The notes beneath the pieces were generated by a model. It saw nothing but the letters and a program-made list of their open reading frames with translations, did no database searches and was not told the DNA's origin. The position numbers were made by a program, and so were the translations under genes. Source: a virus. From it: a stretch of DNA of 28,663 nucleotides. Shown in pieces: positions 1 to 8,021 of this stretch (its first letter is position 1; every line of letters begins with the position of its first letter). The stretch covers positions 1-28,663 of the IMG/VR virus record IMGVR_UViG_3300044631_002030; one strand, written 5' to 3'.

Positions 1-1504
1 TGCGCGCCGGCATGCGGGAGTACATCTTGGCGGCGTTCTGCCAGATGTGGCCGGCCGTGTTCGCGATGGTCTGGCCCGACTCAATGGCCACCGACACCAA
101 CGCCCCCGACGACATGGCGCCGAGCGGCTTGCCCGTGCCGTCGCCTTCCCACACGGCCTGTTCGGCCACGAAGCGCAACTCCTCGGGCACCTGCTCGTTC
201 AAGAACGAGACCAGCGCAGGGCCGTCCTCGATCTGCTCTTCGGTCAGCTTGACCAGCGCGCCGAGCTTCTGGAGCTTGAGGTCCAGCTGCCGCGTGGCGG
301 CCTGAGACTCGGTGTACGTGCCGTCCTCGGCCAACCAGTAGCCGCGCACGCCGCCGTTCCGGGCGCCGTTCGTGCGGGCCTCTTCCTTCACCAAAGTCTC
401 GACGTAGCTGTTGCCCGTGGTCACGGGACGCGTGGACACGCGCGACAGGATCTCGCCGCCCGTCATCGTCGCTTCGAGGAAGTTCTGCACCACCGGCGCC
501 GGGACTGCGAATCCGCCCTCTTCGCCCATGAGCGTATTCTGCGCCCGCGAGGCCGCCAGCCGCACGTCCACGTTGCCACCGCGACCGGCCGACACCACGG
601 CACGGAAGAAGTCGGCGCCGTCGTCGTTCCACGGCTTGTCGGCAGCGCGGTCGCGGCCCACTTCGACCACGGGGGCCGCGCTCGACATCGGCGCCCGCGT
701 CTCAGCGGCCGCGCGCAACGTCGCCAGCACTTCGGTGCGTGCCGCGTCCACCGTCACGCCGTTTACAATCCACTCGGCCGCCTTCTCGGGCATGCCGCCA
801 TCACGAGCCAGCGCCGCCAATTCGGCCGCGCGCGTGTCCGGAGTCAGGGCCACGCCCCGCTCCGACTGAATCTCACCCGCCATCTTCGACTCCGTCGAAA
901 GGGCCGGACCAACACCGGCCGATTGATCGAGCGGTGCGCCGGATGCGCTCCGCCCCACACCGACGGAATAGTCCGCCGGCACTGCTACGCTGGACGCTTC
1001 GTATAACGTCCAGCCGGTATAGCGACGCGTGATCGTGCCCGCCGCGTCTTTGGTTTGCGTGTACATGTCGCCCGGCCAATAGCCGATGCTGACCTTCTTG
1101 CGGATGCCGTCGCGCATGTCCTTGAACACCCACTCGGCCTCCGGATGCGAGCCGGGACGCGCCACGCCGCGCATCACGCGGTCGTCGCCAATCGCCACGC
1201 CGTCGATAATGCCGATCTGCGCCGACAACGTGTGGTCGAGGCAGAACGGCAAGCCGTCAGCGGCATAGCTCAAGTCGATGGCGTCGGGACTATGGTCGAG
1301 CACCTCCATGTAGTACTCGCCCGTGCGCCAGTCATACCGCTCCACCGGCGCCTCTGAGGACAGCGCCACGGCCACCGGGGCCATGTCTTGCGCGTCCTCC
1401 ATCTCCTCGCCGTTGCGGCGCGAGACGATCACCTCGCGGTAGCGCACGCCCGCCGGATTCTCGGCGGTCGCGGGCTGCCGTCGTTGTGCGTCCTGTGTCG
1501 TCAT
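1..1504 (-). CDS. Prohead protease-major capsid protein fusion (partial, runs off left edge)
   Basis: This is an open frame of at least 501 codons that reads off the left edge. Residues about 55-185 look like an HK97-type prohead protease (peptidase S78/U35 family): LDHTLSAQIG places a candidate catalytic His at about 91, VSIGY a candidate catalytic Ser at about 139, and LYEASSVAVPAD matches the conserved C-terminal part of the domain. From about residue 325 it becomes an HK97-fold major capsid protein, with EEGGFAVPAPVVQ and WEGDGTGKPLGAM typical of that family. The linker at 190-320 would correspond to the scaffold (delta) region. The role is to form the procapsid shell and cleave it during maturation. 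The start is the ATG overlapping the portal stop (ATGA), preceded by GGGGACGGC. No stop or frameshift separates the two parts in the bases I translated. Confidence 0.93.
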   Translation of the reverse strand, partial: MTTQDAQRRQPATAENPAGVRYREVIVSRRNGEEMEDAQDMAPVAVALSSEAPVERYDWRTGEYYMEVLDHSPDAIDLSYAADGLPFCLDHTLSAQIGIIDGVAIGDDRVMRGVARPGSHPEAEWVFKDMRDGIRKKVSIGYWPGDMYTQTKDAAGTITRRYTGWTLYEASSVAVPADYSVGVGRSASGAPLDQSAGVGPALSTESKMAGEIQSERGVALTPDTRAAELAALARDGGMPEKAAEWIVNGVTVDAARTEVLATLRAAAETRAPMSSAAPVVEVGRDRAADKPWNDDGADFFRAVVSAGRGGNVDVRLAASRAQNTLMGEEGGFAVPAPVVQNFLEATMTGGEILSRVSTRPVTTGNSYVETLVKEEARTNGARNGGVRGYWLAEDGTYTESQAATRQLDLKLQKLGALVKLTEEQIEDGPALVSFLNEQVPEELRFVAEQAVWEGDGTGKPLGAMSSGALVSVAIESGQTIANTAGHIWQNAAKMYSRMPAR

Positions 1505-3033
1505 GCCGTCCCCTTGCGGAGCGGCAACACGCGCCCCGTCGTGGTAGTGGTGTCGTCATCGGCCATGGCCGTGCTGTCCGCGGTCACGTTCACCGACAGC
1601 GGCACCGATTCCAGCGTGATGCCTTTCAAGAGCGCGTACGCCTTGGCGTCGGCGATTTCGTCGATGACTTCGTAGAAGTCGCGCCCCTTTTCGCTGCAAA
1701 TGCGTTGCGGGCTGGTGGTGCCCATGTTGAGCTCCATCGCCGCCGCCGTGGCGTCTTTCACGGGGTCAATCCACGGCCAGCCCGTGCACATGAACGTCGC
1801 GAACTGCGTGAGCTGCGCCGCGTCGTACGGCATCGCCCCGAGCGCCCCCGTGAGCGACGCCATGCGCACCCAATCGGCGAACGTGGGCGCAAGGAATTGC
1901 TCCACGAGCAAGTCCTGTTGGTGCATCTTGCTCTGCGCCATCTCGCGGAGGCGATCCGTGCGCATGCTGGAGAAGTTCACGTCGGACAGGTCGCCCGTGA
2001 GGCTGGCGTAACTGCGGCCGAACGCGCGCGCAATGCCGCGCTTCACGACCTTCATAAAGCCCGCGAAGTTCGCCGTGGGGTGCTTGGGTTCCCACGCTTG
2101 GAACTCGTAGCCGCCGGGCAGCACACGCGCCGAGCCGGGTTCGGCTTCCATCACCAGCGGCACCACGTTGCCGTCCGCGTCGCGTGGCGCCTCGATGCCG
2201 CCGCTCCCGTCTTTGTTGACGAAGAATCCGCCCTGCGCCGCCGCTAAGAGACTTTGATAGAGCTCGGCCTCAGTGTAGCGGTCGCCCAGCTTCCACGACA
2301 CGAGCGCGGGCGCAAACCATGGCACCCCGCGCCGCTGCCCGACGCGCGTGCGCTTGTACACGTGCCGCACGTCCTCGGCCGGCACGATCAGCTTGACGCG
2401 CCCAGGGAGACTCGGATGCCGGTCCCACACGTGATACGCGACCGGCTTGCCCGCCTCGTCGACCTCAACGCCCATGATGATGGCGCGTTGCGTGCCGTTC
2501 GGCGTGCGGTTCTCGCCCTCGTCCAGCTGGTCGGGATCGAGCACGCGGAGCGCGAAGCCGTACGGCCGCCGCGGGTCGCGCTCGCGCAAAGCGAGGAACT
2601 CGCCGTCTTGGATGACTGACCGGATCATCAGCCGTTGCAGCGCCGCGAGCGAGTAATCGCCCGACACGGTGCAGACGTCGCGGTGCGACCACGCCGCCCA
2701 CTCGGCCTCCACGCGGTCGTTCAGCGCGTCCATCGGCACGCCACGCGGGCGCCGCGCGCGGAATTGCAGCCGCGCCCCTGCCGCGCCGACGATATCGGCC
2801 TCAAAGTCGAGCAGAAGGCCCGCCGCTTCGCCGTTATCGCGCACCAATTGGCGCGATCTCGCGCGTAATTCGGCTAAATCGTAGCGGATTTCCTCGTTCG
2901 CGTCGGCGAGATCCGCAAACCAGCGCGCGATGATGCGCGAATTGGCCGCGCCGCCGTAGGTGCGCACCTTTGACGCGCCAACGCGTCCCGTGATTGCGGT
3001 CGTCAAATAGCGGAGTCGCGCGGCGAGCTTCAT
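1501..3033 (-). CDS. Phage portal protein, lambda family
   Basis: This 510-residue protein matches the lambda-type (gpB-like) portal family in length and sequence. Visible landmarks are a basic N-terminus, the segment VSGDYSLAALQRLMIRSV near 123-140, VIQDGEFLALRERD, the PDQLDEGENRTPNGTQR stretch with IIMGVEVD, and AYHVWDRHPSLPG, all typical of this family. The portal is the dodecameric ring at the capsid vertex through which DNA enters and leaves; it docks the terminase during packaging and the head-tail connector afterwards. The gene sits directly between the gpW-like gene and the protease-capsid gene, the usual lambdoid order, and overlaps both by ATGA. A GGGGATGCG Shine-Dalgarno-like stretch precedes its ATG. 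The C-terminus is Thr-rich (DDDTTTTTGR) and ends KGTA. Confidence 0.95.
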   Translation of the reverse strand: MKLAARLRYLTTAITGRVGASKVRTYGGAANSRIIARWFADLADANEEIRYDLAELRARSRQLVRDNGEAAGLLLDFEADIVGAAGARLQFRARRPRGVPMDALNDRVEAEWAAWSHRDVCTVSGDYSLAALQRLMIRSVIQDGEFLALRERDPRRPYGFALRVLDPDQLDEGENRTPNGTQRAIIMGVEVDEAGKPVAYHVWDRHPSLPGRVKLIVPAEDVRHVYKRTRVGQRRGVPWFAPALVSWKLGDRYTEAELYQSLLAAAQGGFFVNKDGSGGIEAPRDADGNVVPLVMEAEPGSARVLPGGYEFQAWEPKHPTANFAGFMKVVKRGIARAFGRSYASLTGDLSDVNFSSMRTDRLREMAQSKMHQQDLLVEQFLAPTFADWVRMASLTGALGAMPYDAAQLTQFATFMCTGWPWIDPVKDATAAAMELNMGTTSPQRICSEKGRDFYEVIDEIADAKAYALLKGITLESVPLSVNVTADSTAMADDDTTTTTGRVLPLRKGTA

Positions 3034-3566
3034 CGCATCCCCACGACGTTAAAAAGCGCCGGCGTGCCGAACGTGCGCGATTGCGCGGCCGCGAGCTGCG
3101 CGTCGCACTGCGCGATCACCGCGAGGCAGTCCTTGGGGCTGCGGAACATCGTCTGGCGCCCGAGGATCGTGGACATCTGCACGCCACCGCCTTCCATCAG
3201 CGTCACGAGGGCGCTTTGGGCGGCCTCTTTGAGCGTCTGCCAATAACTCACCCCCTGTCCGGCCGTCAGCGTCGCCACGTCGGCCGCTACCGTGAGCGTG
3301 CCCGTGGTCAGCGTCGTGGCCGTGGCGCCGGACGTGGCCCGCACGCGCCACTGATACAGCCCGGCGGCCAGTCCCGACGTCTCGGCGGCCGTCAACGCAA
3401 GGTCGTGCGCTGTGCCGTTCGGGGTCGACACCGTGACGGCGGTCGACGCGCCGGCCAGCGCGAGCGACAGCGTCCACGTCGGCGCCGGATGGTCCGGATA
3501 CACGAGCGTGAGCGCGACCGAATCGCCGGCCGTGATCTGCGAGGGAACGTGCGCCAAGGTGGTCAC
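3030..3566 (-). CDS. gpW-like head-tail joining protein with N-terminal beta domain
   Basis: This is a 178-residue protein starting at GTG, the first possible start after an in-frame TAG upstream. Residues 1-95 are Thr/Ala/Val-rich with alternating hydrophobics (ITAGDSVALTLVYPDH, GLYQWRVRATSG), which suggests an immunoglobulin-like beta sandwich. Residues about 108-165 resemble the short helical gpW family: YWQTLKEAAQSALVTLMEGGG, a turn with ILGRQTMFRSPKD, then a helix with LAVIAQCDAQLAAAQSR. The position between terminase and portal is where lambda carries gene W. A gpW-like protein would seal the packaged head and receive the tail. Lambda gpW is only about 68 residues, so the beta domain is an addition. 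Its ATGA overlap couples it to the portal. Assignment to gpW rests on position plus weak similarity. Confidence 0.6.
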   Translation of the reverse strand: MTTLAHVPSQITAGDSVALTLVYPDHPAPTWTLSLALAGASTAVTVSTPNGTAHDLALTAAETSGLAAGLYQWRVRATSGATATTLTTGTLTVAADVATLTAGQGVSYWQTLKEAAQSALVTLMEGGGVQMSTILGRQTMFRSPKDCLAVIAQCDAQLAAAQSRTFGTPALFNVVGMR

Positions 3567-3633
3567 GGAAGGAACGTCACCCCGCGCGGCGCCCTGTCCT
3601 ATTGATGCGCCCCGCGACTAGTACGGCACGGGG

Positions 3634-3942
3634 CTATTTTGGCGTCGGCGCCTCGATGGCCCGCCCAATCCGACGCGACCACGGCAACCGAAACGCCCGC
3701 GAGCGGCGCGTCGTCGGCCGTGCGTCGAGGTAGCCGCGTTCACAGAGCAGGTTGAGCATCTGGCCGACGGTGGTTTCCCGAATCCGCATCTCAGACGCCA
3801 AGCTCGCGCCCTTCACTTCGCGATATTCTTGCACGTCGAGGCGGGCGGCCAAGTGCCACATCGTCAGCCGCGCGAGCGCCGGCATCTGCACGTCGCCGAG
3901 CGCCTGATGGACTACCGGATGCACCGCGTGGGCAATGCTCAT
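3634..3942 (-). CDS. Small winged-helix DNA-binding protein in the packaging module
   Basis: This 102-residue protein starts at the ATG that shares one base with the large terminase stop (TAATG). The frame is open further upstream inside the terminase gene, but that extension is low-complexity Arg/Gly and probably not translated. Residues about 19-85 look like a winged helix: PALARLTMWHLAARLDVQEY, a recognition-helix region (ASEMRIRETTVGQMLNLLCE), then RGYLDARPTTRRSRAFRLP as a basic wing. This is the shape of MarR- or replication-regulator-like DNA-binding proteins. It lies between large terminase and gpW-like genes, a place where lambdoid phages normally have no regulator. It could regulate late genes or help recognise packaging sites; neither is shown. 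Confidence 0.7.
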   Translation of the reverse strand: MSIAHAVHPVVHQALGDVQMPALARLTMWHLAARLDVQEYREVKGASLASEMRIRETTVGQMLNLLCERGYLDARPTTRRSRAFRLPWSRRIGRAIEAPTPK

Positions 3943-5813
3943 TAGCGCCACCCCTTCCGCCGCGGAATCCATGTGCCGCTCGGGCGTGGTGGGGTTGGGG
4001 TTGGTGGCTCCGAATCGACCGCCGCCGCGCGGGCCGCTGCCGCTTTGGCGATGTCGAGCCCGAAATACGTGACCATCGCCGAGGCGGCCGCGAGGCCGTA
4101 CACCACGCCGTCGAGGGCTTCGTTGGCCGCGCGGGCGTCCCGCTTGCGCCACACCGTGGCCATGCGGCCGCCGTGGCGTACCGATTCGGCCGACTCCGCG
4201 GTAAGCTGTTCGTAAAACGCCGGATCAAGGGTTGACGCAAAGTGCAACGCGCCAGGGCCGCCCGGTGGCACGGCCACGCGCACCCCGTGCCCCAAAAGCA
4301 TGTCCTTTGCCGTGTCGGTGCCAACCGTCCACGGCATCCGCTTCCGGCGGTCGGCGCTTTTGTTGGGCTTGGTCATGAGCTGCCGACCGGGGCCGCCGAC
4401 GCCTTTTACGCCGAACACGCGCGTTGATGGGAACCGCAGCTTCCACCGGTCCACGTGCAACCACACCACGTCGGGCAGATAGCCCGTGTCGCACACGATG
4501 TACCCGACCGGCAGCCCGTGCGTCATCGTCTCGATCTGCCGGCACGCGGCCTCCCACGGCCCGACCGTGGACGGGTCGCCCTCGTGCGCGTCCCACGACA
4601 AGACAAACGCTTCGTTCTTCGGCGCCCACCCGACCGTAATGAGCTCCAGCCGGTCCTGCTGCACGTCCACCGACACGCCCAAGAGCCCCACGTCAGGCGG
4701 CACGGTCTCAAGCGGCTCCGCGCGCGCTTGCAGTGTGTGGACCTCGATGCGCTCGCGTCGGATATAGTGCGGCTCTGCCAGCACGTGCGTGACGAACACC
4801 TTGAGCTTTTCGGGGTCGCGCTGCGCATCGGTCCAGAGCGTCATGATCTGCGCCCATGTGCGCCACGGCGAGATCAAGCCATTCAGGTCAAACCCGACCA
4901 ACGCGCGCCCCGGTTGCGACGCCACCCACTTCCCACCGCGCAACATGGCCGGCTTCTCAAACTCCGGAATGAGCACCCCGCACGCACGGCACAAGTACAT
5001 CGCCGTTTCGGGGATGATCTGATTCGCCGCATCGCGGTCGCACACCAGTCGATAGGTGCCGTCCGGATCTTTCCACGTAAACGGCTCCGCATGGCCGCAC
5101 GCCGGACACGCCACGTGAAACTGCCGGCGGTCGCTCCGCCCGAGCGCGGCCGTGATCGGGCAGGTGGCCAGCTCACCCGGCGTTGAACCCTGCACCCGCT
5201 TGGCGTTCCAGAACGTCGCCGTGCGCTCGGCGCCCAAGTCCCACGGGTCGCCCTGGTGCTTGGCGTCGAGGGTCCAGCCGCTCCGCTCGTCGCCAAATAC
5301 CCGCCGCGACGGCCGTGACCGGAGCCCCGAGGGCGCATTGGCGCCGACCGCGACCAACCACCCGCCGCGGAACACCTTGCGCTGCATGGTGTCGTCCGAC
5401 GTGCGCCGGCCGCCTTCTGACCGGATCGCCCCGCGCAGTCGCCGCGATTCGGCCAACATCGGGTCGATGCGCTCCTTCATCCAGCTTTTGGCCATGCCGT
5501 CGTTGGGCTGGATCACGATGAGCCCCGATGGGTCGTGGTCGATGCAGAACCCGACCGCTTGGTTCAGCAGCTCGGTGAAGCCGACCTGCGCCGGCTTGTT
5601 GAAGATCACGTCGTTGTGCCGCTCGTCGCAGATCACGTCGAGGATCTCGGTAAGGTACGGCGCGCGGTTGGTCGAGTACGGGCCGCCTTCCGCCGCGCCC
5701 GAACTTCTCGCAATCCAGCCGAACTGGTTTGCCCATTGGCTGCCGGTAAGCCGTTCCTTGGGCGTCCAGATCTCCGACGCCAGTCGGCCGGCCCGTTGTG
5801 CGAGGTTGCTCAT
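3942..5813 (-). CDS. terL: Terminase large subunit, GpA family
   Basis: This 623-residue protein is a GpA-type terminase, the ATPase-nuclease that cuts concatemeric DNA and pumps it into the prohead. Seen: a Walker A-like motif KPAQVGFTE at about 73-81 (lambda gpA has a comparable non-classical version), VAVGANAPSGLRS at 154-166, a Walker B-like RRVFGDE at about 170-176, and paired zinc-binding cysteines CPACGH (236-241) and CRACG (275-279). The C-terminal nuclease half has VSVDVQQDRLE near 380-390 and CDTGYLPDVVW near 441-451, which supply acidic residues for metal binding. Length is close to lambda gpA (641). It overlaps the small terminase gene (ATGA) and the following winged-helix gene (TAATG), so the three are probably translationally coupled. 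Confidence 0.97.
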   Translation of the reverse strand: MSNLAQRAGRLASEIWTPKERLTGSQWANQFGWIARSSGAAEGGPYSTNRAPYLTEILDVICDERHNDVIFNKPAQVGFTELLNQAVGFCIDHDPSGLIVIQPNDGMAKSWMKERIDPMLAESRRLRGAIRSEGGRRTSDDTMQRKVFRGGWLVAVGANAPSGLRSRPSRRVFGDERSGWTLDAKHQGDPWDLGAERTATFWNAKRVQGSTPGELATCPITAALGRSDRRQFHVACPACGHAEPFTWKDPDGTYRLVCDRDAANQIIPETAMYLCRACGVLIPEFEKPAMLRGGKWVASQPGRALVGFDLNGLISPWRTWAQIMTLWTDAQRDPEKLKVFVTHVLAEPHYIRRERIEVHTLQARAEPLETVPPDVGLLGVSVDVQQDRLELITVGWAPKNEAFVLSWDAHEGDPSTVGPWEAACRQIETMTHGLPVGYIVCDTGYLPDVVWLHVDRWKLRFPSTRVFGVKGVGGPGRQLMTKPNKSADRRKRMPWTVGTDTAKDMLLGHGVRVAVPPGGPGALHFASTLDPAFYEQLTAESAESVRHGGRMATVWRKRDARAANEALDGVVYGLAAASAMVTYFGLDIAKAAAARAAAVDSEPPTPTPPRPSGTWIPRRKGWR

Positions 5814-6325
5814 GCGTCGTCGTCCTCATCGTCGGGCGTCGTCATGGCTTCGGCCTGTTCGGCCAGTCCGCCCAAGATCTGCGCCGCCATCTCGTCAAGC
5901 ACCGTGGCCGCCTCAAGCGGCGTCTTCAGCCCCACGACCCGCAACGCAAAACGCGACCGAAGGCCGGCCACCTCGTTGCGTACGGCTGACGCTACCCGCT
6001 CAACCGCCGCGTCCATCTCAACCACCGGCGCCAATTCGCCGCGCAGCTTGGCGGCCGCCATCTCGGAGCGGTCAGCGTCGGCCGACATTTTCCGCGCCCG
6101 CGCGGCCGCCTCGTCCTTGTCGCCGATGCTCCGCGAGGCTTCGGCCTTCGCCACGTCGCGCGCGCGCAGCGCCACCGCGCAATCCGGCTGCTTGTACTGG
6201 AGCGCGCTGCCCTTCGTTTTGGTCGTCAGCACGCTCGGCTCCTGCGCCCGGATGTATTGAAGCGTTCGGACTGCGAATCCGGTTTCGTCGGCCAACTGAT
6301 TAAGGGAAACCCATCGGACGCTCAT
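5810..6325 (-). CDS. terS: Terminase small subunit-like protein
   Basis: This 171-residue protein lies immediately upstream of the large terminase, the standard position for the DNA-recognition subunit of the packaging motor. The start at MSVRWVSLNQLADETG is chosen because its ATG overlaps the HNH stop (ATGA); the open frame continues upstream inside the HNH gene but is not needed. Residues about 5-30 form a MerR/Nu1-like HTH (LNQLADETGFAVRTLQYI). Residues about 50-100 are Ala/Arg/Lys/Asp-rich and probably a long coiled coil (RDVAKAEASRSIGDKDEAAA). The tail is acidic (TPDDEDDDA), as in many terminase small subunits, where the C-terminus contacts the large subunit. Assignment rests on position, HTH and architecture rather than strong motifs. 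Confidence 0.8.
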   Translation of the reverse strand: MSVRWVSLNQLADETGFAVRTLQYIRAQEPSVLTTKTKGSALQYKQPDCAVALRARDVAKAEASRSIGDKDEAAARARKMSADADRSEMAAAKLRGELAPVVEMDAAVERVASAVRNEVAGLRSRFALRVVGLKTPLEAATVLDEMAAQILGGLAEQAEAMTTPDDEDDDA

Positions 6326-7248
6326 GCGGCACGCTCGGCCAGCTTTCGCTGGCATGGTTCGGGAATACGCTCTAGCCATTCCGCATAGGGCGTCGTGTGC
6401 TTCTTCACGTTGCACCGAAGGCAGCACACCATCACGTTGTCGATGCTGTGCCACCCACCTAGAGACAAGGGCTCCATGTGGTCCAAAGACTTGTCTTGGG
6501 CCTTCATCGGCTGCCAGCAGTAGGGGCACGTTTTGGCTTTCGCGAACAGTTTACGGACGACCTCTTTCGTGAGAGTGCCGTCGTCACGGCCATCGGCGCG
6601 GTTTCCCCACCGCTTTCCGGATGACCGGAGCTTTTCGCGTTGGCGGAACACTTCGTCTACGCGGTACTTGGCCTTGTATTCAACCGCATCGCGGGACACT
6701 CCGTCGTCGGCGCAGCGCACGTCCAGCAACCGCACGAGGGTCGCTTTTACAATTTCTAGCGCGCCCTCTCGAGTCGTCGGAGGCTCGCCGTGGTGACGAA
6801 AACGACCAAGCTGCACGAGCGGGCGGTTGCGGCGCGGGCTTGTCCCGCGCTGTTTCGCGTACCACTCCTCGCGACTGAGAAGGACACGGCCTTTATTTGC
6901 ATACTCGCGCTGTCGATAGGCTCTCACCTGTTCAGGCGTTAGCTGAGCCTTTCTTGCACGATGGCGAGCACGGCGGCACTGGTCGCACTCGCGCGGCTGT
7001 GCTTTGTTTTTTCGCTTTGCTAACGGGACGGACGCTTCGCACTTTGCGCAGTGCGGGGAAGGGCGCTCCCACCCCCATTTCTTTGCTAAAACTTCAACGG
7101 TATTAGCCGAACAGCCGATGTCTTGCGCGATTTCGGCGCACTTCATGCCCGATTCGTACAGTTTTTTGCCTTGGCTCAGTTGATCTGCCTTGCCAGACCA
7201 ACGGCCTTTCTTGGCGGGAGCAAGTGCAGGATATGCTTGGATGATCAT
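6322..7248 (-). CDS. HNH endonuclease next to the terminase genes
   Basis: This is a 308-residue protein from the ATG giving MIIQAYPALAP; a TTG further upstream would add a Gly/Pro-rich 24-residue extension that crosses a hairpin and is unlikely. Residues about 27-58 resemble an HTH (KLYESGMKCAEIAQDIGCSA). Cysteines 67/70 and 88/91 (CAKC, CDQC) make a zinc knuckle. The C-terminal HNH fold is clear: CPYC at 241-244, DHMEPLSLGG with His257, then the HNH Asn and CCLRCNVKKH at 275-284. HNH proteins encoded beside terminases are known in many cos and headful phages and assist DNA cleavage during packaging; that role fits here, although a free-standing homing endonuclease is possible. The gene looks less GC-rich than its neighbours. 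ATGA overlap joins it to the small terminase. Confidence 0.9.
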   Translation of the reverse strand: MIIQAYPALAPAKKGRWSGKADQLSQGKKLYESGMKCAEIAQDIGCSANTVEVLAKKWGWERPSPHCAKCEASVPLAKRKNKAQPRECDQCRRARHRARKAQLTPEQVRAYRQREYANKGRVLLSREEWYAKQRGTSPRRNRPLVQLGRFRHHGEPPTTREGALEIVKATLVRLLDVRCADDGVSRDAVEYKAKYRVDEVFRQREKLRSSGKRWGNRADGRDDGTLTKEVVRKLFAKAKTCPYCWQPMKAQDKSLDHMEPLSLGGWHSIDNVMVCCLRCNVKKHTTPYAEWLERIPEPCQRKLAERAA

Positions 7249-7372
7249 ATATGGATATTGATGGCCGCTGCGCGGGACCCACGGGGCGCCCCCCTCCAGG
7301 GGGGACCCGCGACCCGGCAATAGTTGCCGATGTGGATAACTCTGAGGAGATCCGTGTGGAAAACTCGTCCCG
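7249..7372. other. Intergenic gap with GC hairpin (7289-7304)
   Basis: This is the longest gene-free stretch in the window, between the stop of the gpZ-like gene and the HNH start. It holds a perfect inverted repeat of six C and six G around a TCCA loop at 7289-7304 (the T and A can pair for a seventh base pair). A weaker outer pairing of 7271-7280 with 7302-7311 is possible. No U-rich tail follows on the minus strand, so a classical intrinsic terminator is not supported; a processing site, attenuator or mRNA stabiliser for the packaging genes is equally possible. I see no convincing promoter, although an AT-rich patch (7236-7258) precedes the HNH start. Confidence 0.45.
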
Positions 7373-8011
7373 TCATTTCATCGCGGTCGTCACCGCCTCG
7401 TCGATGGCCTCGAATGCCAAGCGTGACCAATGCGCGTTGATGGCCTTCATCGCCGACCGATGGAAGCCGAGTCGAGGGCGGAGGGGCACAGACGGTTTGA
7501 GTCTGTACAGGAAGTCTGTTCTCCACCCGTTCATCCGTCCTCGACCTTTCCCAGCCACGTTCCGCACGAGGAAGGTGCCGTTCGGCGTGACCACCTTTCG
7601 AACCTTCTCATTCAGTCGTAATCCTTGCGGGCGCAACCGCTTGGGGATCACCGGCGAGCCCGCCAGCTGCCGCACCGCGGGCAATGGGATGGCCACGTTG
7701 GTGCCGAACTTAGCCGTCTTCTGCCCACCCTCCTCGTGTTGGGCCAGCACGTCACGCGCCGGATTCACGCGCACCGAGGCGAAGGGCGACGCCTTGGTCG
7801 CCTTGTCCCCGGCGCCGCGATAGATGGTCCGCTCGATGAACTCCTTGCGCCGCAACGTGAACGCCGACAGCCCGCGCCGGATCTCCCGTTGCGCCTCGTT
7901 CGCCGTGCGGTTCAGGGCCAGCGACAGCGCGAAGGGCGCCTGGCGTCCAATGCTTCGCAGCGCCGCCGTGACATCGGCCGAGTGTCGTATTTCAATCACC
8001 TGTCGTGCCAT
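7373..8011 (-). CDS. Minor tail protein Z-like / tail completion protein
   Basis: This is a 212-residue basic protein. The N-terminal helix pair FALSLALNRTANEAQREIRR, followed by a Lys/Arg-rich stretch FTLRRKEFIERTIYR and a Pro/Gly-rich core (VNPARDVLAQHEEGGQKT, IPLPAVRQLAG, SPVIPKRLRPQGL), resembles the prophage minor tail protein Z (GpZ) family, where a predicted Ala/Asn helix is followed by RRK. The last helix AMKAINAHWSRLAFEAIDEAV fits the same plan. gpZ completes the head-proximal tail end in lambda. The start ATG is preceded by a run of nine G (8014-8022), a strong but slippage-prone Shine-Dalgarno. The gene is oddly placed, between the resolvase and the packaging HNH, away from other structural genes. 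Another virion-assembly role is possible. Confidence 0.55.
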   Translation of the reverse strand: MARQVIEIRHSADVTAALRSIGRQAPFALSLALNRTANEAQREIRRGLSAFTLRRKEFIERTIYRGAGDKATKASPFASVRVNPARDVLAQHEEGGQKTAKFGTNVAIPLPAVRQLAGSPVIPKRLRPQGLRLNEKVRKVVTPNGTFLVRNVAGKGRGRMNGWRTDFLYRLKPSVPLRPRLGFHRSAMKAINAHWSRLAFEAIDEAVTTAMK

Positions 8012-8021
8012 ATCCCCCCCC

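Noticed and set aside
47-1006. Plus-strand frame of 319 codons
   Set aside because: Antisense to the protease-capsid gene and made of Arg/His/Gly-rich shadow codons.
3609-3634. Hairpin with 6-base arms at the stop of the winged-helix gene
   Set aside because: The 14-base loop and the absence of a U-tract make a terminator unlikely; the gap 3567-3633 otherwise shows nothing clear.
3943-4152. Upstream extension of the winged-helix gene into the terminase gene
   Set aside because: The added 70 residues are low-complexity Arg/Gly and the TAATG start at 3942 fits the local pattern.
5152-6303. Plus-strand frame of 383 codons
   Set aside because: Antisense to terminase genes, composition Arg/Pro/Ser-rich, no motif; a shadow frame.
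7249-7320. TTG start for the HNH gene at 7320
   Set aside because: It would add a Gly/Pro-rich segment read through a strong hairpin; the ATG at 7248 gives the normal protein.
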